The position numbers were made by a program, and so were the translations under genes. Below, one piece after another: positions 15,094 to 22,778 of a stretch of DNA of 64,000 bases (position 1 is its first letter; every line of letters begins with the position of its first letter). The stretch is from the NCBI GenBank assembly GCA_945888435.1, contig CAMCZW010000003.1, positions 1 to 64,000 of the forward strand, given 5' to 3'. The notes beneath the pieces were generated by a model. It did no database searches. It was not told the DNA's origin and worked only from the letters and a program-made list of their open reading frames with translations. The stretch is from a bacterium UBP8_UBA817 (lineage in GTDB: Bacteria; Margulisbacteria; Marinamargulisbacteria; SXXA01; SICP01).

Positions 15094-16470
15094 TTGTTCA
15101 AAATCATTAGCTATTCTCCTATTCATGCAGTTGAGTATACTTTTTTACATGGGGCTCCTATCTCTTTGACTTTTGATCCGACATCGGGAGTTTATGTTTT
15201 TTCTGGAGATGCCCCGCTGCCGCACACCACTGAGGAAGATCTTTCTACTTTTTTTCAAAATATTGTATTTGCAGTTATGGCCGACCCCAAATTACCAAAA
15301 GGGACAACAGTTTCGATTATTTTTGAGAAAGTCCCACCTGCCTTTAAAGATCTTATTTCTCCTTTACTCGAAGGAATTGGTGAAATGGCTGGCACGATCT
15401 GTTCTCTTAATCCGGTGTCAATTGCGTTACTAAAGGATAATGATGTTCAAACGTCATGCCTTGTGATTACACTTCTCATTCCCCCCGATTCCACTGAACC
15501 GTTAACCTGGCAGCAGGAGCGAAAATCTGCCACGGATCGCCTTGCGGCCTCAATTCTCCTTCCTCAGGAAACTCCTGCGTCTGCTTACCTTTTTCAACAT
15601 GAAGATACCGAATTTACTGTTATTGGTGGATTTAGAGACTCCGCAACCTCTTTTCATGCCTTTACTCTTTTTGATGGTACTGAGGCCTGTACGAGAACTG
15701 AGCCAATTTCTCTCGCAAATGCCTCTCAAAACTTAATTGATCTATTTTTGCTTCTTCATGGCGCATTGATGGATGACATGATATCGCAATGTCGGACGAC
15801 TAAAACCCCTATTTTGATTAACTTTTCGATGTTAGGCCCGGTTTATCAGCAATTACTTTGTGAGTCTCTTGACCCCCGTATTGACCAGGCCAGTGTCCCG
15901 ACTGCATTAAACCCGGACGCGGCTCGAACTGGTTTTATTGATGCACTCCTGAATGACCATGGAGTTGACTGTCTTATTTCTCCGGATCGCACTTCTCTAT
16001 TATTTTTTACGCCTCTGGATATCCCGATTATCTTGGATGCTTACGGAACCCAACCCTCTGAGACTCCAAGCTATTATTCTTCTTTTCAGCGCTCTACGGG
16101 AGTGATGCATTCTTCACCTGAACAGTCCATTTTTACTATTATCCTTCATTTTGATACTTCTGTGAGTTCTGGGTCTGCGGGATTACAGCATCTTACTCAG
16201 GAACTTGGTACGATTATTCAGTCACTTACTTATTTTCCAAGCAATGAAATTATGATTAAATTTTATGAGAATTCACGTGCTTTTTATACCACTTCTTATC
16301 GTGAAGATGACAAAGTCGATGTCAGGGAGCCTTCAGGATTTCTAACGTCTGATATTTTTAGTATTGAGTGCACTCGAGAAATGCCTTATCAGTTGACGCT
16401 GACTCGATATGTGGATTTTCCAGCTGTGACTAAACGATCGAGGCCAGATACGCCTCCCTATCCTGAATGA
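15094..16470 (+). CDS. Large hypothetical protein of unknown family
   Basis: This 458-residue soluble protein has alternating strand and helix and no signal peptide or membrane segment. It starts at TTG 15094 (FKIISYSPIHAVEY) with CAGAGG upstream. No catalytic motif was recognised. Its N-terminus resembles the start of the unknown protein at the left window edge (IIAYSP). It is the first of several large unknown proteins between 15 and 31 kb. The C-terminus is Arg/Pro rich (KRSRPDTPPYPE). Confidence 0.75.
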   Translation: MFKIISYSPIHAVEYTFLHGAPISLTFDPTSGVYVFSGDAPLPHTTEEDLSTFFQNIVFAVMADPKLPKGTTVSIIFEKVPPAFKDLISPLLEGIGEMAGTICSLNPVSIALLKDNDVQTSCLVITLLIPPDSTEPLTWQQERKSATDRLAASILLPQETPASAYLFQHEDTEFTVIGGFRDSATSFHAFTLFDGTEACTRTEPISLANASQNLIDLFLLLHGALMDDMISQCRTTKTPILINFSMLGPVYQQLLCESLDPRIDQASVPTALNPDAARTGFIDALLNDHGVDCLISPDRTSLLFFTPLDIPIILDAYGTQPSETPSYYSSFQRSTGVMHSSPEQSIFTIILHFDTSVSSGSAGLQHLTQELGTIIQSLTYFPSNEIMIKFYENSRAFYTTSYREDDKVDVREPSGFLTSDIFSIECTREMPYQLTLTRYVDFPAVTKRSRPDTPPYPE

Positions 16471-16486
16471 ATAAGAATACTAGTCT

Positions 16487-16516
16487 CTGACATAGACTGG
16501 GCTTATCGGGTATAAT
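16487..16516 (+). promoter_or_regulatory. Strong promoter for the sugar-gene trio
   Basis: CTGACA (16487-16492), an 18-base spacer and a perfect TATAAT (16511-16516) precede the epimerase gene. The ATG at 16526 is only nine bases after the -10 box, so the mRNA should start within a few bases of the ATG. No Shine-Dalgarno is present. Confidence 0.65.
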
Positions 16517-16525
16517 CCGAGCATT

Positions 16526-17497
16526 ATGTCATTTTGGTCAGGGAAAAAGGTTTTAGTTACAGGCGGCGGTGGCTTTTTGGGTCACCATGTTGTGGACGCG
16601 CTTAAAAAGACGGAAGTCTCTCAAATTATTGTTCCTAGAAAGTCTCAATATGATTTGACGGATATTGTTCAGGTCAAAAAATTATTTAAGGATTATCCTT
16701 GTGATGTCCTGATTCACTTGGCGGGACATGTGGGTGGCTTGGGTAAAAATGCTCAGGAACCTGCCACGTTTTTTTATAAAAATATTATGATTAATACGCT
16801 AGTCATTGAAGAAGCCAGACTGGCCGGTGTGCAGAAAATTGTCACAACTGGTGCAGGATGTGGGTACCCAGAAACTGCGCCACTCCCCTTAAAAGAAACT
16901 GATTTTTGGAATGGGTTTCCGCAATTGGAAAGTTCTCCTTATTCGCTTGCGAAACGGATGTTGGATGTCCAGGCTTATGCGTATTGGACTCAGTATCAGT
17001 TGCCGATTATTGTGCTTTTGCCTGGTAATATTTATGGGCCATTTGATAACTTTGATTTGGAAGGCGCTCATGTCGCACCGGCCTTGGTACGTAAATTTGT
17101 TGAAGCGGTTGATCGCAAACAAGACACGGTGGTTGTGTGGGGAAATGGACAGCCGACCCGAGATTTTGTATATGCTGGGGATGTGGCTGAAGGGATTGTG
17201 TCCGCTGGAAATAATTTAGACCGCCCTAGCCTGATTAATTTGGCGAGCGGATATGAGACTTCGATTTTGGAGATGGTGACTGCGCTTACCACTATTACTG
17301 GATTTACCGGAAAAATCAGTTGGGATAGCGACCGTGTCTCTGGGCAATCCAGGCGGTATTTTGATATTTCGCGTGCTAAAGAATTATTGGGGTATGAACC
17401 TCGAACATCGCTTTATGATGGACTTAAACAAACTGTAGAGTGGTATCGTTTGAATAAGCGTACCGCCCGAAATGTATTTGATCAGCCCAATTTATAA
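16526..17497 (+). CDS. NAD-dependent epimerase/reductase, GDP-fucose synthase-like
   Basis: This 323-residue extended short-chain dehydrogenase has the nucleotide-binding motif GGGGFLGHH at the N-terminus and the catalytic YSLAK (about residue 139). The layout VHLAG.VGG, a Cys-containing GAGCGYP and PGNIYGP resembles GDP-L-fucose synthases and related NDP-sugar epimerases. The product is likely a nucleotide-activated deoxy- or epimerised sugar for surface polysaccharide. It starts a three-gene unit with a cupin and an oxidoreductase. The exact substrate cannot be told from sequence alone. Confidence 0.88.
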   Translation: MSFWSGKKVLVTGGGGFLGHHVVDALKKTEVSQIIVPRKSQYDLTDIVQVKKLFKDYPCDVLIHLAGHVGGLGKNAQEPATFFYKNIMINTLVIEEARLAGVQKIVTTGAGCGYPETAPLPLKETDFWNGFPQLESSPYSLAKRMLDVQAYAYWTQYQLPIIVLLPGNIYGPFDNFDLEGAHVAPALVRKFVEAVDRKQDTVVVWGNGQPTRDFVYAGDVAEGIVSAGNNLDRPSLINLASGYETSILEMVTALTTITGFTGKISWDSDRVSGQSRRYFDISRAKELLGYEPRTSLYDGLKQTVEWYRLNKRTARNVFDQPNL

Positions 17498-17503
17498 GGA
17501 GAC

Positions 17504-17962
17504 ATGAGTATGGCTATTGAAGTTGTTAAACCCGCCTGTAATTTGAATACCATTAAGGATGGCCGAGGCGCGATTTTTAGCTATGTACCCAAGGTGCCGA
17601 TTTTGGAGTTTACCCATCAGTTTATCCATGCGGGTAAAATTAGGGGTAATCACTGCCACCCTGAGTTTGACGAGTATATTTTGCTTGTTAGCGGGCAAGG
17701 GGTTGAAGTGGAGAAAGACATTAACACTGGCAAGGAAACCTTTATCCAGATGTCGAAAGGGACTTGTATTTTTGTTCCTAAAAACACCTATCATGTGTTT
17801 TTGGCGATTACGGAATGTGAATCGGTATCGTTTTTAACAAAGCCTTGGGATGACTGTGACAAGCCGATTATCCATCAGGATTTAGGGATGGGTGAAGGCG
17901 ATTTTGGCAATCCCAATAGCCCTTTTTATCAAAAGCAGAATCAAGACACCGAGGCTGTGTGA
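17504..17962 (+). CDS. Cupin-fold protein, RmlC/WbuC-like sugar modification
   Basis: This 152-residue protein carries a cupin beta-barrel. The metal-binding type motif HAGKIRGNHCHPEFDEY is followed by LLVSGQG and the second motif FVPKNTYHVFLA. Cupins of this size beside NDP-sugar genes usually act as sugar isomerases or epimerases. A strong AAGGAG precedes the ATG, and the stop overlaps the next gene by four bases. The precise reaction is unknown. Confidence 0.8.
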   Translation: MSMAIEVVKPACNLNTIKDGRGAIFSYVPKVPILEFTHQFIHAGKIRGNHCHPEFDEYILLVSGQGVEVEKDINTGKETFIQMSKGTCIFVPKNTYHVFLAITECESVSFLTKPWDDCDKPIIHQDLGMGEGDFGNPNSPFYQKQNQDTEAV

Positions 17963-18918
17963 TGACGTTGCTGAGGTTTGGTATTATCGGATGTTCTGGC
18001 ATTGCAGAACGGCGGTTTGTGCCGGCGCTACGGCAAGTGAGCAATGCCATCCTGTTTGGGGTTGGATCGCGAGATAGTGACAAGGCTAAGCAATGGGCTA
18101 AGCAGTGGCAAGCCCCGTTTAGTGGAAGTTATGATGAGATTTTGACTCATCCTGAGATTGATTGCGTGTATATTTCGCTTCCGACGGCGCTTCACTTTGA
18201 GTGGACGATGAAGGCACTTGAATCTGGTAAGCATGTGATTTGCGAGAAGCCAGCGGTGATGTCGCTTGCCGAGGCGCACCAGGCACTTGCACTTGCTCAT
18301 GAAAAAAATCTGGTTTTTTTAGAATGTTTTGTTCCTCGATTTCACCGTCAGCATCAGGTGGTGGATGACCTCATTTCATCGGGGAAACTTGGGGAGCCTT
18401 ATTATTTTACTGGGGTGTATACGACACCGATGCCTAAGGATGGGAATGTACGATTTCAACCTGAATTGGGCGGTGGGATTTTTTGGGATGCCATGGGCTA
18501 TTTAGTCCGGCAGTATTTGCGGGTATTTAAGACGATCCCTAAGTCCTCTGTAATTCGGCATCGCAATCATCCGATTTATGATATCCCTCAATGTTCAACG
18601 GTATTACTTGAAGGGCCAATTGGAGAAAGTGGCCAGTTGTTTGCGGGGTATGGACTTCAGTATCAGTCGACCTATTCGGTGATTGGGACTTTGGGGAGTG
18701 TGCATGTCCAGCGTGCGTATTCGATTGATGATAATAGGCCCTCTCAACTGCTTGTGGAGATTGGGCGACATTCGGAAATGATTACGGTTGAACCTGACCA
18801 TCAGTTTTTAAATTTAATTCGACATTTTATCACTAGAATTCATCAGGATTTAGTTCATCATAGTGACGATGAATCGGTGATGATTGCCCAATATCAGGTG
18901 ATGGATATGCTGATATAA
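17959..18918 (+). CDS. Gfo/Idh/MocA-family oxidoreductase
   Basis: This 319-residue NAD(P)-dependent sugar dehydrogenase has a Rossmann start (RFGIIGCSGIAERRF) and the family motif VICEKPAVMS (EKP, about residue 95), whose Lys is catalytic. Members oxidise or reduce sugars such as UDP-GlcNAc derivatives or inositol. It overlaps the cupin gene (ATGA) and completes the trio. The stop codon lies inside an extended -10 box that may drive the next gene. Confidence 0.9.
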   Translation: MMTLLRFGIIGCSGIAERRFVPALRQVSNAILFGVGSRDSDKAKQWAKQWQAPFSGSYDEILTHPEIDCVYISLPTALHFEWTMKALESGKHVICEKPAVMSLAEAHQALALAHEKNLVFLECFVPRFHRQHQVVDDLISSGKLGEPYYFTGVYTTPMPKDGNVRFQPELGGGIFWDAMGYLVRQYLRVFKTIPKSSVIRHRNHPIYDIPQCSTVLLEGPIGESGQLFAGYGLQYQSTYSVIGTLGSVHVQRAYSIDDNRPSQLLVEIGRHSEMITVEPDHQFLNLIRHFITRIHQDLVHHSDDESVMIAQYQVMDMLI

Positions 18919-18919
18919 T
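18911..18919 (+). promoter_or_regulatory. Extended -10 for the OTU operon
   Basis: TGATATAAT (TGn plus a perfect TATAAT at 18914-18919) overlaps the stop codon of the oxidoreductase gene. This gives a leader of about 60 bases before the OTU-protein ATG at 18988, which has CCGGAG as its ribosome binding site. No convincing -35 was seen. Confidence 0.4.
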
Positions 18920-18987
18920 AGGCCATTCTTTTTATCTTTTTCACACCGTAGTTTACTTTCAATAATCACTATTCACCGGAGCTAGTT

Positions 18988-21900
18988 ATGACTTATTACA
19001 AAATATTTTCTCTCCCTACTTCTTCATTTTTAGAGGCGGCCAAGGCTTTTGATACTTTTTATAAAGATCATATGGCTAATATTGATTTGTTTTTAACGAG
19101 TACGGATCCTGAGATGGCGGCGATGGCTCCTGAGATGGCCAAGGCTAGTGTGACGGATATTATTGCCACGCTTGAGGAGATTTCTCCAAGTGTATTAGGT
19201 AGTATTATTACCCTTTTTCTTCATACTCTTTATTTTAATACTGGATCTAATCAGGACGACTTATTTTGTCGACAGTTACTTAAAATGACCTATTATGATT
19301 GGCCACTTTCTCTTAAAGATGAATTCCCCGAAATCCTTAAACGGATTTATCATCCTGACTTCCCAGATCCCCTCAGGGAATCGTTGTTGCGACCTTTGGG
19401 AGATGCGATGAGGCGTTACTGTAGGGATGCCAAAATTATGTCTACTCCTGATATTGAGTTTTGTAAGGCTGGATACCAATTTTCTAAAGAGTTAGACTAT
19501 TTTCTGATTAAGCATCCAAATACCCTTCACTCGCAACAATTGGTCGAGGCTCTTAATGATTTCGAAGATTTTATTGACATGACTCCGCCACCGCTTATTG
19601 TTCGACTTACAGGCTCTTCTCAGGAAATGGGCCAGATTACGGAGCAAGTGGCATTAGATACATCAATTCCTTTGCTTGCTTTAATTCAGTTACAGTTGTC
19701 ACCTGAGCATATTTTAAAAATTCAAACAGCTCATGGATTAGCCGGTCCATTTTCTTTGTCTGCTGCACTTTTATGTGAACTCAATCTTCTCACCAATCGA
19801 TTGAAGCCACAGCCGCATCCTTCACGTGCAACCCGCTTAGAAACCATTCAAGAAGTCGATGAATTTGATACTTTAAGAATTACATTGGAAGCCGACCTCC
19901 CATCGGTCAGACTTCCACAAGAAACTATTCAATTTTTATTATCGAAGTTGGGGATTTTCACTTTAAAGTCTAATGGTCAAATTGCCGCTATTTCGTCATT
20001 TAAAGTCTCTGAAAGTGAGTTTCAAATAGCCTTAGGTGCCCCTAACTCTTGTATTCTTGTTTTTGGAGATACTCCAACACTTACCAGAGTGTCGGCGTTT
20101 TCGGTTTCTTTGCTTCCTGAAACGATTGTGATGCCCATTTTAGGGATGTTGTCGGCGATTGAACCTGCTTTTCGCTGGTTTACCGATCATATTGAGTCGA
20201 CTGATTTTTCAGAGCTCCCTCACTACCGTCCTCAGTTGAAAACGCTATATCAAGCGACGCTCACCATTCGTGCACGCCACCCGGAATCTCCGTTGGCCAC
20301 GGCTCTTGATACCCTGCTTACTCATTATATGTTTCCTAAGTTGGGTATTGAGGATGATCCGTTTCGGTCTCATGATCTTACTTCAGTTACCCTCTTCACT
20401 CTTTTTCACTCTCTCTCCTCAAAAAACAATGAGGCCTACCATGCCTACTGCCTTCTGGTTCTTGAGTCGGTTGCCAATTGGGCCATACAGCTTCCTTCTC
20501 CACCTCTATTCAAAATCTCGCGCGACGGTGCCATGTCGGCCCTCGATCTTATTTGTTCTCATAATACGCATCGAATTAAGGCTCTAATTCCAGATCTTTT
20601 TAATTGGATTTTGGGTATTAATGACCCGAAATTGGCATGCCAGATGGCGTTTAAGATGTTTTCAACTCCCCATTTCTCCCAAGAAACATTAAAGGTTTCA
20701 GCTTGTTTTCTGATGGAGGTTCTTCACGATTATCCAAAGTATCGCAGTGGAGAGTTGAAGGAATTTATTAAAACTCACTCTTCAAAATTGCGTCAGTTGA
20801 TCAAGTCTGAGGCGAAGCACTTAGAGACTTTTCAAGCATTCTCTTCTTGGGCGTTACAGATGAACGTTCTCTTTGAAAACAAGTCTATTTTGGGTCAAGG
20901 GCTAGAGGTGGACGTCCCGCCTGATGGCGATTGTTTATTTAATGGGATCCTTCAGTCCGTGGCGCTTAAAGCACCCGAGCATCAAGCGCCAGAATTAGTT
21001 GGCAAAACCCAAGCTGAGTTAAGGACTTTAACCCGCACTCTTATGGAAGGTGTAATCCAGCAGTTTGATGTAGAGCCTTCTTTATTACCCCAGGAAGCGG
21101 CCACCTTGCTTTCTCGCGCTGATCTTGATGTCCAGCAAGTCATGATGAATCTTAACCGTGAAATTGCTCAGGTGCTGCTTAATTCAGTAAACCCAATTTG
21201 TGAGAGACAGACCCCATTTAAACCTGATATTCATGAATTTGCGGATCAAATGGATTTACCGACTGTCATTTTTGAATTTCAACGGTTATTTGGGCCACTT
21301 TTAAATCTGGATTATTCCTTTTATCAAAGTCATTTTGCAGACAATATATTTGAGGAAGCTACTCTTGAAACGCTTATCTCAGATGCCACCATTAGAGCCC
21401 TTGTTGGTCAGCCGCTTATTACCAAGTTTAATGAGATTTCGATATTCAGAGGATTTTCGGATCCTGCGGAGCGTAATCAAGTAAACTTCCATCCGTCCCA
21501 TATTTTAGCTAGTTTTTTGAGTGAATTTCTGAGTGATGCGGATGTAATTACAGGACCTCTTCATCGTATTTTTCAAATGGCCTATGCGTCTGATCTGATG
21601 CTGAGCATCCCCATGTATAAACCGATTATTCTTCAAAATTCGGCTGATCTTTTTGCAGGGGCACCTAATAGATTTGATTTGACTGGCCCTCAAACGGTGT
21701 CCAATGTCGTGGATATCCTCTTTGAAGGGGCGCCTCAAGGATATAACTATGAGCCGCTAAAAGCCCAGTTAAGAAGTGTTTTTTCAATAGGGTTTTTTAA
21801 TCCTCATACCGAGATACGCGAGATGGTTATTTATGGGGATTCCATGAGAATTTGGCTAAATGATTTACTGATGAGTAAATGGGGTGCCCAACCTGAGATC

Positions 21901-22146
21901 ACCTTACTCTCCCAACTGTTTATGATTGAGGCCGGGACTCAGGATAAAGATCAAAATCTTATTTTTGGAAATACGGTATTGATTCCAGAAGGAGATCAGG
22001 CTCAAGCGCAATCTATTTTTGATAATCCTCGTTTAATCCACTTGCTTCATAATGGAAATCACTACAGTGTCTTTCAGCATACCGTGTTGCCTCCATTTGA
22101 TGATTCTATATTTCGCCAGATGGACCAGTGGACAGTGGCCATATAG
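18988..22146 (+). CDS. Large protein with OTU-type cysteine protease signature (paralogue 1)
   Basis: This 1052-residue soluble protein has no signal peptide or membrane segment. Near the C-terminal half it carries PPDGDCLFNGIL with Cys649, the nucleophile motif of OTU peptidases (D-G-D-C). The partner segment NPRLIHLLHNGNHYSVF holds His1025, the matching OTU histidine. OTU enzymes cleave ubiquitin or ubiquitin-like chains. In bacteria they are usually effectors delivered to eukaryotes. The Cys-His distance (376 residues) is much larger than in ordinary OTU domains, so a long insertion sits between them. The first 640 residues are of unknown family. It is a tandem paralogue of the gene at 22775. 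The activity is inferred from motifs only. Confidence 0.8.
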   Translation: MTYYKIFSLPTSSFLEAAKAFDTFYKDHMANIDLFLTSTDPEMAAMAPEMAKASVTDIIATLEEISPSVLGSIITLFLHTLYFNTGSNQDDLFCRQLLKMTYYDWPLSLKDEFPEILKRIYHPDFPDPLRESLLRPLGDAMRRYCRDAKIMSTPDIEFCKAGYQFSKELDYFLIKHPNTLHSQQLVEALNDFEDFIDMTPPPLIVRLTGSSQEMGQITEQVALDTSIPLLALIQLQLSPEHILKIQTAHGLAGPFSLSAALLCELNLLTNRLKPQPHPSRATRLETIQEVDEFDTLRITLEADLPSVRLPQETIQFLLSKLGIFTLKSNGQIAAISSFKVSESEFQIALGAPNSCILVFGDTPTLTRVSAFSVSLLPETIVMPILGMLSAIEPAFRWFTDHIESTDFSELPHYRPQLKTLYQATLTIRARHPESPLATALDTLLTHYMFPKLGIEDDPFRSHDLTSVTLFTLFHSLSSKNNEAYHAYCLLVLESVANWAIQLPSPPLFKISRDGAMSALDLICSHNTHRIKALIPDLFNWILGINDPKLACQMAFKMFSTPHFSQETLKVSACFLMEVLHDYPKYRSGELKEFIKTHSSKLRQLIKSEAKHLETFQAFSSWALQMNVLFENKSILGQGLEVDVPPDGDCLFNGILQSVALKAPEHQAPELVGKTQAELRTLTRTLMEGVIQQFDVEPSLLPQEAATLLSRADLDVQQVMMNLNREIAQVLLNSVNPICERQTPFKPDIHEFADQMDLPTVIFEFQRLFGPLLNLDYSFYQSHFADNIFEEATLETLISDATIRALVGQPLITKFNEISIFRGFSDPAERNQVNFHPSHILASFLSEFLSDADVITGPLHRIFQMAYASDLMLSIPMYKPIILQNSADLFAGAPNRFDLTGPQTVSNVVDILFEGAPQGYNYEPLKAQLRSVFSIGFFNPHTEIREMVIYGDSMRIWLNDLLMSKWGAQPEITLLSQLFMIEAGTQDKDQNLIFGNTVLIPEGDQAQAQSIFDNPRLIHLLHNGNHYSVFQHTVLPPFDDSIFRQMDQWTVAI

Positions 22147-22187
22147 CTCATGAAATTTTTTTAATGATTTTTTGACTGTAGGTATTT

Positions 22188-22778
22188 ATGAAAAAGCTTG
22201 TTTCTCAGCCATTGTCTTTGACTATTTCTGCGTCTATCCCTCCTATTATTTCTGTCTTTACTGACTTTACTACCCAAAGCCTTCCAATCCTTAAAGCTCA
22301 ACTTGCCACTGATGATTTTTTTTCATCATCTGTAATGGTTATTCAACTTTTTGAAGCACTACTTAAAAAAATTGAGGCACTTCCTTCACCAAAAAAACCA
22401 GGCAATTTTTATCATGAAATTCATGAGTCTACTCTTTATCTACTGGCGGCTCATTTTAAAAATATCTGTGATCGTCTTGGAGAAATGGCCAAACCTATTT
22501 TAGGGGATGCGTCTTTTCTCGTGGATGATCCGTCCTTTACTAGAATTAGAGCCGGCCTTGCGGCATCGTCTTTTGTGACTTCCTTTGTAAAACATATCCT
22601 TTTACCAGAGTTTAATCATTGTCTACCGGCATTCCTTTCAACTCATCCTCAGTTACCCAAACCGGTGCGCTCGGATTTAAATGTTCCGATATTTATCTCT
22701 TTTAACCGTGGCCGAAAACAGGTCGGGATCATTAATTCATTATTACCCAAATTGAAAGCGTTCTTTCAGACGATATGA
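22188..22778 (+). CDS. Hypothetical protein between OTU paralogues
   Basis: This 196-residue soluble, mostly helical protein lies between the two OTU-like genes. Its stop overlaps the next ATG (ATGA), so it is translationally coupled to paralogue 2. No domain is recognised. Paralogue 2 is about 110 residues shorter than paralogue 1 before the conserved region, so this gene may be its detached N-terminal portion. Similarity by eye is weak. Confidence 0.7.
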   Translation: MKKLVSQPLSLTISASIPPIISVFTDFTTQSLPILKAQLATDDFFSSSVMVIQLFEALLKKIEALPSPKKPGNFYHEIHESTLYLLAAHFKNICDRLGEMAKPILGDASFLVDDPSFTRIRAGLAASSFVTSFVKHILLPEFNHCLPAFLSTHPQLPKPVRSDLNVPIFISFNRGRKQVGIINSLLPKLKAFFQTI